NCBI GenBank assembly: GCA_965249895.1
Contig: CBDFNC010000005.1
Location: forward strand, 2,418,001-2,482,000
DNA: 64,000 nucleotides
Reading direction: 5' to 3'
Source of the DNA: CBDFNC01 sp965249895
GTDB lineage: Bacteria > Pseudomonadota > Gammaproteobacteria > Enterobacterales > CBDFNC01
Position 1 is the first letter of the stretch. Each line of letters opens with the position of its first letter. The translations under genes and the position numbers were made by a program. Below are positions 38,184 through 45,925 of the stretch, one piece after another. Below the pieces are notes generated by a model. That model ran no database searches. It was not told the origin of the DNA and saw only the letters and a list, made by a program, of their open reading frames with translations.

Positions 38184-38217
38184 GGCTGCGCGCGACCTAT
38201 CCTTGTTAGTTAGGTTT

Positions 38218-38547
38218 TTACTTATTAAAAGTATGTTTACCGGAAGACTGTAACGGATGCAATATCTCAATCGATACACTATCAGGTTCAATTAAATCTA
38301 TTAGATTTTTAAAAGAAGCTTTATCACTCATGCTTACATTAGAAGCATGAGCATCTTCTTCTGTCTCCCAATAGTAAACATCAACCCAAACTTCATTAGT
38401 ATCTTTGTATAAAGATTGATGTAAAAATCCTTTTAAGCTTTTCAAGTCTAAGACCATTGCATTTACAGCATCAATCATTTTTTCATCAGGAATACCTGAT
38501 TTAGATTTCCACTTAACGGTTTCAAAAATTTGGTGGTTAGAATTCAA
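38218..38547 (-). CDS. Cassette protein, ABM/dimeric alpha-beta barrel-like
   Basis: About 109 residues from a TTG start at 38547 preceded by AGAGGA at good spacing. The sequence IFETVKWKSKSGIPDEKMID, then LDLKSLKGFLHQSLYKDTNE, then VWVDVYYWETEEDAHASNVS resembles the antibiotic biosynthesis monooxygenase-like ferredoxin fold. In that fold the sequence YYWxTxEDA follows a FxxxxLYxD strand. Members range from oxygenases to heme-binding or orphan proteins; no function is assigned. A 20-residue hydrophobic reading frame (MFKIFKSVVAIAAFIFCVQI) precedes it. Cassette orientation is canonical. Confidence 0.6.
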   Translation of the reverse strand: MNSNHQIFETVKWKSKSGIPDEKMIDAVNAMVLDLKSLKGFLHQSLYKDTNEVWVDVYYWETEEDAHASNVSMSDKASFKNLIDLIEPDSVSIEILHPLQSSGKHTFNK

Positions 38548-38654
38548 TTTATTTTCCTCTGCTTATATTTGAACACAAAATATGAAAGCTGCAATAGCAA
38601 CTACTGATTTAAATATTTTAAACATTAACGACACTCCCAACACTGTGACTAAAA

Positions 38655-38768
38655 ACCTAACGCCAAGCTCACCTGCAGATATTGCGGAGAGCTTTTTTGT
38701 GTAAAATGGAGCTACGCGACATACACAAAAACGAGCGTAGCAATATTTGTCAGGTGCAGCTTTTTGTG
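38655..38768 (-). other. Integron attC site interrupted by a group II intron
   Basis: Plus reading starts ACCTAACGCCAAGCTCACCTG and ends CAGGTGCAGCTTTTTGT. The arms pair (AAGCTCACCTG with CAGGTGCAGCTT). The final GTTRRRY core is cut at TTTTTGT by the intron start, the position used by attC-targeting group IIC introns. Confidence 0.7.
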
Positions 38769-39250
38769 TACGCCCAGCATGGGCATGAACTAATGAGGTG
38801 GAAGTCCTCTGTAGGAAAATCACCGCCTAGCTATCTGTTTGATAATTAGACGTTAACTACTAGCGAATGGCAAGGGCTTTTCCGCGAGGAATTGTTTGGA
38901 GGAAGCCGCTAGCAAAACTGCGAGCTGATGAACAAAAACATCATATGAGGCGTAGGTCTAAGGCGAGTTGGCACAGACAAGGGGGCGGCCTTCCGCAAGC
39001 CGCGTGATTTAAGGACCACCGTAAATGCAGGGGGGCGCCTAGCCTTGTGCAGTGAAACCGGAAGGCCGGCCCGAATGTTCTTATCTGGGGTGGTACGGCA
39101 TTCCGGGATCTGCTTAACAAGCGATCGTCTACCTAGCAGCTTGGCCGCTGTTTTAAACTGGCCTGGCATATTGGTCTCATCAACCAATATGAGCAAATTG
39201 ATGAAAACGATAGCGTCCATTGGAGTAATTCATTGGGTGATTAAGCTGTA
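38768..39250 (+). mobile_element. 5' part of a group II intron (ribozyme domains, no RT)
   Basis: It begins GTACGCCCAGCATGGGC, close to the GTGCGCCCAGC start of many bacterial group II introns. It continues GAGGTGGAAGTCCTCT and other domain I-like helices (CCGGAAGGCCGG, then ATTGGTCTCATCAACCAAT). About 480 bp remain before the HUH element; no intron-encoded protein follows. It is in plus orientation inside an attC. The assignment is from pattern memory of domain I. Confidence 0.6.
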
Positions 39251-39264
39251 ATAACTGAATAACT

Positions 39265-40550
39265 GGACATCCACAATTTTCATGACTCCATTTAAGCCAA
39301 AAAGTGGCCACCATTCCATTATTTAATGGTACAACGTCAATAACTCTCACGGTCTCAGAGAAAATAGCGAAAAATCGTCAATACCAACACATTTATCGGC
39401 AGTTAAGGCGTAACTGGGCTAGTTTAATGAATGATTAGCTTGTTGAGTTGTTTCGGGGGACTCTTGCGCTACCCAGATTGATAAAGCCTGTCACATGCCG
39501 AGTGACCTTTTATCCAGTGATGACCAACCTTGTGACTTAGTGCGGTTATGGCTTCCCAGGTACCGGCGGCACTGCCAAATGAGCGACTAAAGTGCTGTAC
39601 TGTCATTACCCAGGATTCATGCGGGACAAGCAGGTTTTCCAATAGCTTTGGTGTCTGTTCCGGTATGTAACCTGTTTTGTCTTCTCGGATTGCCCGGCCT
39701 GTCCAATCTGTGAGGTAAAGGTACTCCTTAAAGTCAAACGGGATTTCTCTGTCCGTGTCACTTTTTGAGCGGCTAAAAGGCAACAAAAAATGGCTTCTTT
39801 CTGTTCCCTGGTCAGCGCACTGCTTATCACTCGCTGCCTTCCAGTCACCAATTCGTTCATGGATTGAGGTAAATTCCTCTTCTTCCACGGAATCACACAA
39901 GCCAGCCCTGATTGGGTTTAAATCCACGTAAACCATACAGGCCAGTAATGCCGTCTCGTCCATCAGTGCCTGGCTTCTGAATCTGCCTTCCCAAAATCGC
40001 CCTTTGCATTTATCTTCCTTGTTTGATTCCCTGGCAATGTGTTCATTCAGGCAACGCATAAACCAACTAATATCTGCTAACCGTTCGCGCCAAATATTCA
40101 CCAGCTCCCTGGCGGCATCAACTTCCGCGTCACTTTTTGCTTCACCGGATTGCCAACGTGCAACCAGCACATGAATGGCAAACAACTTACCCCACCGTTC
40201 GATAACAGATTCATCAGATAGCAGTTTATTTCCTGCTAAATCAACCCGTAAGATGACATGGTAATGATTGCTCATAACAGCGTAGGCACAGACGTCTATC
40301 GAGAATAAACCAGCAAGAAATCGGATCCGGTTTACTACCCAGGGTTTTCTGTGTTCATAAGAGCGATTAGCATATTTGTCGTAGCCACATAAGAAAGCTC
40401 GGCGAACACACCTAGCGACACAGTGATAGAAGGGGGTTGATTCAGGGTGGATTAAGCGGGATCTGGCAACAGTCATAGCGCCTCCGACATACAGCAGCCA
40501 TCTCTTTATTATGGACTGCCATTTTCGTTGTCACAAAATTGTGGATGTCC
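39265..40550 (-). mobile_element. HUH (Y1) transposase element with terminal inverted repeats, copy 2
   Basis: 1,286 bp with the same ends as copy 1 (GGACATCCACAATTTT and its complement). It is joined on the left to the group II intron fragment and on the right to an IS91-like right end. It is nearly identical to copy 1, so the duplication is recent. Confidence 0.8.
39469..40476 (-). CDS. REP-associated/IS200-like Y1 transposase, copy 2
   Basis: 335 residues, apparently identical to the protein at 35395. The HUH motif NHYHV is present and the frame intact. The few nucleotide differences between the elements are silent or outside the gene, consistent with recent copying or gene conversion. 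Confidence 0.85.
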   Translation of the reverse strand: MTVARSRLIHPESTPFYHCVARCVRRAFLCGYDKYANRSYEHRKPWVVNRIRFLAGLFSIDVCAYAVMSNHYHVILRVDLAGNKLLSDESVIERWGKLFAIHVLVARWQSGEAKSDAEVDAARELVNIWRERLADISWFMRCLNEHIARESNKEDKCKGRFWEGRFRSQALMDETALLACMVYVDLNPIRAGLCDSVEEEEFTSIHERIGDWKAASDKQCADQGTERSHFLLPFSRSKSDTDREIPFDFKEYLYLTDWTGRAIREDKTGYIPEQTPKLLENLLVPHESWVMTVQHFSRSFGSAAGTWEAITALSHKVGHHWIKGHSACDRLYQSG

Positions 40551-40555
40551 TAGGT

Positions 40556-40798
40556 ACTCCAAGCAAAAGGAGTTGTGGCGTAGCAAAATAAACTTGAAGT
40601 TAGGAGAGTGAATGCCACGATAAAAAAACCGTAAATACAGTTGGTTGCCAATATCCCGTTGGCAATCCGGGCCGTGCTCGGCTCGAAAAAAAGAGCAACA
40701 TAAAGCCCTCCTTCCTCGCGATGAGATATTTCCTATATAAGTAGCCCCGGGCTTGTCCAACGACTGGATTAAGTCGCGGCTGCGCGCGACCTATCCTT
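40556..40798 (+). mobile_element. IS91-like derivative, right end only (last copy)
   Basis: It begins CCAAGCAAAAGGAGTTGTGG next to the HUH element and keeps the roughly 200-bp non-coding right end and the 51-bp palindrome. Integrase and tail are missing. Confidence 0.6.
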
Positions 40799-40805
40799 GT
40801 TAGTT
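40755..40805 (-). other. 51-bp attC-like palindrome, copy 4
   Basis: GTCCAAC at 40755, GTTAGTT at 40799-40805. It overlaps the stop of the 209-residue cassette protein. R''/R' and L''/L' boxes pair as in copies 2 and 3. Confidence 0.7.
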
Positions 40806-41429
40806 AGCCATCAATTTCATTAAACCCTCTATATCAGGTTCATTCTCTGGCTTTTTATTAATATGAGCATGGTACGATTGTTGGTCTGGCCCCCAATCAT
40901 GATATAGCCCCGTATTTGGTTCATTTAAAGATGCGGCTTGCCCATCTGTTATTTCTAAACTTAATTGAGATAGCTTATTTGGTTTACTGCTTCCTACTAA
41001 TTTAGCAAAGACAACAACATTGTATTTACCAGCGAAAAATTTAAAATCTGCACCATCTTCAGGGAGGAGGAAATGATGATCAGCTGTAACGCCCTCTTGA
41101 GGAACAAATAAGCCACTGCCTCTTTTTAGATCCCCTTTCTCTCCATAAACCCAAACATTAAAATTTTGTTTTGATTCATTACGTTGAATTGAAACATGTA
41201 AGCTTTCGATAACTTGACCACGTTTAGAAGTGCTATATAAAAGTGTGCGTAAATAAATTTTGTTCTTTGGGCTGTTAAAGTTTGAGCCATCTGGACCGAA
41301 AAAAACAACCGTTGGCTGAGTCATAACAAGCTCACCTTTACGGAAAAAAGTAAGCCAAGCTGTGACACCTGAAACAATTAAAGCTAAGCATGAAAAAACA
41401 AGGCTAACTAAATATAATTCTTGCGGCAA
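40800..41429 (-). CDS. First-cassette hypothetical membrane-anchored protein (209 aa)
   Basis: It starts at a TTG (41429) with GGAG 8 bp upstream, directly after an attC boundary. One N-terminal membrane segment (LYLVSLVFSCLALIVSGVTA, then WLTFF) precedes a soluble domain of about 180 residues. The soluble part is beta-rich: MTQPTVVFFGPDGSNFNSPK, then KIYLRTLLYSTSKRGQVIES, then LHVSIQRNESKQNFNVWVYG. A C-terminal DWGPDQQSYHAHINKKPENE segment follows. I do not recognise a named family. It is the cassette closest to intI, normally the most recently gained and best expressed, although an IS now lies between. Confidence 0.7.
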   Translation of the reverse strand: MPQELYLVSLVFSCLALIVSGVTAWLTFFRKGELVMTQPTVVFFGPDGSNFNSPKNKIYLRTLLYSTSKRGQVIESLHVSIQRNESKQNFNVWVYGEKGDLKRGSGLFVPQEGVTADHHFLLPEDGADFKFFAGKYNVVVFAKLVGSSKPNKLSQLSLEITDGQAASLNEPNTGLYHDWGPDQQSYHAHINKKPENEPDIEGLMKLMAN

Positions 41430-41448
41430 TGTTCAATCTCCATTTGAT

Positions 41449-41540
41449 GGCTAACGCCTTAATAAGCGGATAAAAATGGTTGGTTAAAATCGCGCAGCGA
41501 TGACCAACTGTTTTTATTCCGTTTAATTAACTTGTTAGGT
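41449..41540 (-). other. Integron attC site (closest to intI)
   Basis: Minus reading ACCTAACAAGTTAATTAAAC ... CCGCTTATTAAGGCGTTAGC, about 92 bp. Arms CAGTTGGTCA / TTAACCAACCA pair around GCTGCGCGA. GTTAGGT and GGCTAAC serve as core boxes. Confidence 0.82.
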
Positions 41541-41893
41541 TTAAACCCACAACAGCGGGCGTAAACCTATTAATTTTGTTAATTCTAGTAATCCGCTGAC
41601 TGACGAATTTCGATAAAGACTAAACAATTCAATTAAATGGACACTAGCTAATTGACTGAATTTTAAAGTTAAACGCTGAACTAAGCTACAACGCAAAACT
41701 GATTTAAACGTAACTTGTGATTCAATGCAGAAATTGGATTTGAAAAACAGCCACGTTTAGCAGAACCATTTCAAAGAAAACCGACTATAAAACCTTAGAT
41801 TCTCAAGTAAACCTAACATTTGTATAGTGAGCACGCTCGGTTTACTCGTTGGACCAGTAAAAGTGCGCACAGTTAATCCATTATATTAAAAAC
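41541..41893. other. Non-coding stretch between first attC and IS1595, possible attI
   Basis: About 350 bp with no gene. Near 41812-41855 a GTCCAAC...GTTAGGT pair (minus strand) about 40 bp apart, with GAGTAAACC/GGTTTACT arms, could be an attI or degenerate attC. The region may alternatively be an ORF-less cassette. Confidence 0.35.
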
Positions 41894-41901
41894 AAAAATA
41901 G

Positions 41902-42948
41902 GGCGCTGTTCGCAACTTCTGTTGGTACTGGCAAGTGAACTAAACTAAAAGTAACCAAATAGTGGTTTTCAACAAGATGATGGCACCCGTTCAGTTTTTC
42001 GACATGCTGTTTTCCCTTAAAGATTTGTCAGGCACCCAGCTTCGCAATCTTTCGTTTCATATTCAGAAAAGACTCGAAAAGGATGAGCTGAATCAGGCGA
42101 TGGAGACCAGGGCTCTGCAGCTCGACCACTGTATTTTTTGCGACAGCGGCAAGATCATACTCTGGGGATTCGTTGGTTATTTGCAGCGTTATCGTTGTAA
42201 TGAATGTGGTAAGACATTCAATGAGTTAACCAATACACCCTTTGCTCATCTTCAGTCCAGAGATAAACTGGTGCGTTACGCTGATTGTATGGTGAATGGT
42301 GTCACGCTCAGAGCCGCTGCGGCCTCCTGTGAGATGGCGCTGTCTACGTCCTTCCGATGGCGGCACCTATTTCTTCAAGTTCCCGAACGACATAAAGCGA
42401 CTCGGCTCAGCGGAATAGTCGAAGTTGACGAAACCTTCTTCAGAGAGTCTTTCAAGGGAAATCAACCCATTTCACACCGCAAGTCACGCCGGCACGGTCG
42501 TATGAGCAAAGGAGAAACAGCGCTTCTGATCCCCGTTCTGATGATGTTGGACCGTTACGAAGAGGAAGCTGACTTTGTTCTGGAACACAACACAATAAAA
42601 GAGATGCACCCGTGCATGAAAGGGCGGATCATCAAAGGTTCGGTGCTATGTACAGACGGGAGCAAGGTTTACTCCTATGTAGCAGAAAAAGAAAAGCTGC
42701 AGCACAAACAGATCTTCAGCGACAACCCGGCACACAGCCTCGAAAATGGCACGTTTCATATCCAGACACTGAACAACTACATGAGCAGGCTAAAGGGATG
42801 GATAACAAAATTTGCCGGTGTTGGAACGGCTTATCTATGCAATTACCTGGCATGGTGGCGATTAATTTCACAGCATCGAGCGGGGACGAGAAGGGGCTGG
42901 CTGGATGAAGCACTGTCGATTTAACCAACATCCTTCACGAACAGCGCC
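41902..42948 (+). mobile_element. IS1595-family insertion sequence
   Basis: 1,047 bp. Terminal inverted repeats start GGCGCTGTTCG at both ends, with further pairing to GTTGGT. Perfect 8-bp direct repeats AAAAATAG flank it (41894-41901 and 42949-42956), the size expected for IS1595. It separates intI from the cassette array. Confidence 0.93.
41977..42924 (+). CDS. IS1595-family (ISXO2-like) transposase
   Basis: About 315 residues from the ATG at 41977; the frame is open to a GTG at 41962. An N-terminal zinc ribbon CIFCDSGKI ... CNECGKTF is followed by the ISXO2-like DDE domain: VEVDETFFRESFKGNQPISH, then GSVLCTDGSKVYSYVAEKEK, then HIQTLNNYMSRLKGWITKFA with the conserved N/E region and AYLCNYLAWWRL. 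The frame is intact and inverted repeats and target duplication are present, so it may be active. Confidence 0.93.
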   Translation: MMAPVQFFDMLFSLKDLSGTQLRNLSFHIQKRLEKDELNQAMETRALQLDHCIFCDSGKIILWGFVGYLQRYRCNECGKTFNELTNTPFAHLQSRDKLVRYADCMVNGVTLRAAAASCEMALSTSFRWRHLFLQVPERHKATRLSGIVEVDETFFRESFKGNQPISHRKSRRHGRMSKGETALLIPVLMMLDRYEEEADFVLEHNTIKEMHPCMKGRIIKGSVLCTDGSKVYSYVAEKEKLQHKQIFSDNPAHSLENGTFHIQTLNNYMSRLKGWITKFAGVGTAYLCNYLAWWRLISQHRAGTRRGWLDEALSI

Positions 42949-43130
42949 AAAAATAGCTACTCGCTTCAATACACCTTGCGTGTAAATGAGCATGCGCGGT
43001 TTCCAAACCTATTATCTCAATCTTTGTTTTTCTAAGTGTTTGACAATACAGAATATTTTATTAGCCAACAAGTCTAATCGCGCACAAGTCAGCCAAATTG
43101 GGACTGGAAAACTGGCCGAAACGAATAATA

Positions 43131-43146
43131 CTGTATGTATATACAG
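43131..43146 (+). promoter_or_regulatory. LexA (SOS) box upstream of intI
   Basis: CTGTATGTATATACAG is a perfect CTGT-N8-ACAG LexA palindrome ending 18 bp before the intI start and abutting the AAAGGAG ribosome site. SOS control of intI is established for many integrons. Confidence 0.92.
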
Positions 43147-43164
43147 TAAAGGAGATTTCTCCCT

Positions 43165-44136
43165 ATGGCAATTCAAAGTCCATTTCTAAAGCGGTTACAA
43201 GAAGAAATGCGAATGCGCGGCTATAGCATTAAAACTGAAAAGGCTTATGTGTATTGGATAAAAGCCTTTATCAACTTTCATCACAAACGCCATCCCAATA
43301 CCATGGGGACTGAGCATGTGGCTTCGTTTTTGACCTATCTGGCTAATAAGCGCAATGTCGCCGTTAATACTCAAAAAGTAGCGCTCAATGCATTGGCGTA
43401 TTTATACCAAAAACACTTGCAGCAAGAGCTGGGTAATCTAGGGTTTTGCTATGCCAGTAAACAACGTCAATTACCGAGCGTATTATCCACAACTGAAATC
43501 GGTATAGTGCTTAAGCAGCTCTCTGGTCGAAATAAGTTAATCATTGAATTGCTATACGGCAGTGGTTTGAGAATTTCAGAGTGTTTAAGGCTGCGCATTC
43601 AGGACATAGATTTAGTACATTGCGCTCTCACGGTCCGAGATGGTAAGGGGCATAAAGATAGGCAGACTATTCTCAGCCAAAAGTGCGCGGCCAAACTGCC
43701 TGATTATGTTGACACCGCACGTACTATTCAAGCTAAAGATAATGCCGCTGGTATCGGCCCTTCGCTGCCCTATGCATTAGAGCGAAAGTATCCGAATGCG
43801 TTTAGGCAAGCTGGCTGGATGTACATATTCCCATCTTTTTCTATTTGTGATAACCCCTATTCTGGCACCCGTTGCAGGCATCACTTACACCAGAGTGTTG
43901 TTCGTAAAGCATTGGGAATTGCTGTACGCAGCACGAGTATCACGAAACGAGTAACTTGCCATACGTTTAGGCATAGTTTCGCGACCCATTTACTACAAGC
44001 AGGCAGAGATATAAGAAGCGTGCAAGAATTGCTCGGCCATAATGATGTTAAAACAACACAAATATATACTCATGTACTTGGACAGCACTATGCAGGCACC
44101 GTCAGCCCATTGGATTGCTTATCAACTAACAGTTAA
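43165..44136 (+). CDS. intI: Integron integrase IntI
   Basis: A 323-residue tyrosine recombinase. The core-binding domain starts SPFLKRLQEEMRMRGYSIKT. The catalytic domain contains LLYGSGLRISECLRLRIQDI (first Arg), HHLHQS, TCHTFRHSFATHLLQAGRDI (HxxR) and LLGHNDVKTTQIYTHVLGQH (H and nucleophilic Tyr). The IntI-specific patch is clear: LPYALERKYPNAFRQAGWMY, then IFPSFSICDNPYSGTRCRHH. The gene points away from the array, and cassettes lie on its 5' side in canonical orientation. A LexA box overlaps the promoter region. All catalytic residues are present, so the integron is probably functional. Confidence 0.95.
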   Translation: MAIQSPFLKRLQEEMRMRGYSIKTEKAYVYWIKAFINFHHKRHPNTMGTEHVASFLTYLANKRNVAVNTQKVALNALAYLYQKHLQQELGNLGFCYASKQRQLPSVLSTTEIGIVLKQLSGRNKLIIELLYGSGLRISECLRLRIQDIDLVHCALTVRDGKGHKDRQTILSQKCAAKLPDYVDTARTIQAKDNAAGIGPSLPYALERKYPNAFRQAGWMYIFPSFSICDNPYSGTRCRHHLHQSVVRKALGIAVRSTSITKRVTCHTFRHSFATHLLQAGRDIRSVQELLGHNDVKTTQIYTHVLGQHYAGTVSPLDCLSTNS

Positions 44137-44256
44137 CTAGTCATATCCAGACTGGGCTTAGAATTTAAAAGCGGACCAATATAGCCAAGCCCTATCCCAG
44201 ATATCGAGGTAATTACGGCAGCGTCGATTTCTTATCAATCACGCAGTAGTCGCCTT

Positions 44257-44732
44257 AGCACATTTACACAACTTATTGATATCCAAACCCCCACGGAATC
44301 ACCGACAGCCTCTGTGACTTGATCCAATACTTGCATAAAAACTCCCGCTTAGGACTGTTTAACTCCGCCCCAAGGCAAACCTTTGCCGCCAAATAGTGTT
44401 TAAATCTTGCTTAACTGATTCTCGACATTTATGGATAAGACATTGACCACTTCAACTAACAAGATGTGGCTATTAGCTGGCCTTTATATTTCTCAGCACA
44501 TTTACACAACTTATTGATATCCAAACCCCCACGGAATCACCGACAGCCTCTGTGACTTGATCCAATACTTGCATAAAAACTCCCGCTTAGGACTGTTTAA
44601 CTCCGCCCCAAGGCAAACCTTTGCCGCCAAATAGTGTTTAAATCTTGCTTAACTGATTCTCGACATTTATGGATAAGACATTGACCACTTCAACTAACAA
44701 GATGTGGCTATTAGCTGGCCTTTATATTTCTC
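44257..44732 (+). repeat. 238-bp tandem duplication covering the MFS gene promoter and first codons
   Basis: 44257-44494 and 44495-44732 are the same sequence with a period of 238 bp. Each contains GACTGTTTAACTCCGCCCC, the ATGGATAAGACATTGACC start and the first 22 codons of the MFS gene. In copy 1 the frame then runs into HIYTTY-stop; copy 2 continues as the real gene. The two copies seem identical, so the event is recent. Confidence 0.9.
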
Positions 44733-45910
44733 AGTTTCTAGGCGTTGGTTTTATCATGTCCGCCGTGCCTGCCATATTGCGCAGCGAAGGGGTGGGCCTG
44801 GATAAAATAGGTTGGTTATATGGTCTTGGCTTAATCTGGTCCATCAAATTTCTCTGGGCCCCGCTAATTGACCGCTATGGACACAGGCGGTTGGGACACT
44901 ATCGAAGCTGGTTGTTGGTAACGCAACCCCTGTTGGTCATTTGCTTAGCCGCTGCAGCCTTCTATGAGATACCTGAGCAACTCTCGGCGCTGGCGTTTAT
45001 ATTCGCCGCCATTGCCCTGGTGTCTGCGACTCAGGATATTGCCGCCGACGCCTTGGCGGTGAATTTACTCACGGTAAAAGAGCGTGGACTGGGCAATACT
45101 ATTCAAGCCAGTGGCGGTATGTTAGGCCATATGATTGGAGGAGGCTTAGTTCTTATCGCCTATCATTGGCTGGGCTGGAGTGGCAGTATGGCGGTGCTGG
45201 CCATTGCCAGCGCCCTGCCTCTGTGGCAAATAATTCGTCACCAGGAAGCACCTTCTCCCCCTAAGCAGGACAAAGATAAACCTGGATTCAGCGACCTGGT
45301 TCGTCTGTTTCGCCGTCCAGGTATGCTTCAATGGGTATGTTTGCTCGCCGTCTTTTATACCGGAATTAGCATGGCCTACGCTTTGCTAAATCCTATGCTG
45401 GTGGATCTCGGTTGGAGCCTGGACAAAATAGGCTTTACCACTAACGTACTCGGCTCCTTAGTCGCTATTACAGGCAGTTTGCTGGCGGGTTTAAGCGTGC
45501 ACAAGCTGGGTCGAAAAAGCAGCATGATGTTTTCCTGCACCATCACCTTTACAGCCATTCTGGTCCTTATTCCGTTAGCTATGGGGCATAACGAACCTTT
45601 ATTTGTCTACCTCGGGGTAGCCATGGTGATGCTAGGCAGCGGATCCGCTTCTACCATCATCTTTACCACAGTGATGGATAAGAGCCGGGCGCAGTCGGCA
45701 GCCACAGATTTTACCGCCCAGATAGCCATTTCTACCTTGCTGGCCTTTATCGCCAGCGGCATAGGCTTAGGTGTAGCTGAACAAGTAGGCTATCTCCCTA
45801 TCCTCTGCTGCGCATTAACCATAGTTTTGCTGGCTATGCTAATGACGGTCAACTACCGCGGGTTTGGTCAGGCGGAGCAAACCAGCGAAACTGATCAAGC
45901 CTTAGCTTAG
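44669..45910 (+). CDS. MFS transporter of the siderophore cluster (YbtX/AmpG-like)
   Basis: A 413-residue, 12-segment major facilitator protein. Features are FLGVGFIMSAVPAILRSEGV, then IGWLYGLGLIWSIKFLWAPL, then IDRYGHRRLGHYRSWLL (the loop 2-3 motif), ATQDIAADALAVNLLTVKER, and a central loop EAPSPPKQDKDKPG. The pattern is closest to AmpG/YbtX-type permeases. It heads a cluster with a TonB receptor and two half-ABC transporters, as ybtX does in the yersiniabactin locus, so a role in siderophore transport is likely. Its promoter region is duplicated in tandem. Confidence 0.8.
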   Translation: MDKTLTTSTNKMWLLAGLYISQFLGVGFIMSAVPAILRSEGVGLDKIGWLYGLGLIWSIKFLWAPLIDRYGHRRLGHYRSWLLVTQPLLVICLAAAAFYEIPEQLSALAFIFAAIALVSATQDIAADALAVNLLTVKERGLGNTIQASGGMLGHMIGGGLVLIAYHWLGWSGSMAVLAIASALPLWQIIRHQEAPSPPKQDKDKPGFSDLVRLFRRPGMLQWVCLLAVFYTGISMAYALLNPMLVDLGWSLDKIGFTTNVLGSLVAITGSLLAGLSVHKLGRKSSMMFSCTITFTAILVLIPLAMGHNEPLFVYLGVAMVMLGSGSASTIIFTTVMDKSRAQSAATDFTAQIAISTLLAFIASGIGLGVAEQVGYLPILCCALTIVLLAMLMTVNYRGFGQAEQTSETDQALA

Positions 45911-45925
45911 CTGAATTAAACCTTA

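Larger units (their letters stand above)
36892..38211 (-). other. 51-bp attC-like palindrome, copy 3, interrupted by ISAs1 element
   Basis: The left part GTCCAAC...GGCTGCGCGC ends at 36924. The right part resumes at 38184 with the duplicated GGCTGCGCGC and ends at GTTAGTT (38205-38211). Removing the insertion and one repeat restores the same 51 bp seen in the other copies. Confidence 0.75.

Noticed and set aside
38563..38823. 86-residue minus ORF upstream of the ABM-like cassette gene
   Set aside because: It crosses the attC and intron start. Only its last 20 hydrophobic residues have a local start, too little to claim a gene.
39045..39251. ORFs inside the group II intron 5' part as a possible intron-encoded protein
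   Set aside because: No reverse transcriptase motifs; the sequence looks like structured RNA domains.
36679..40760. Recurrent small ORFs (MDKPGATYIGNISSRGRR-type) in the right end of the IS91-like copies
   Set aside because: They recur only because the DNA is repeated; starts and frames differ between copies and one copy is frameshifted, so coding is unlikely.
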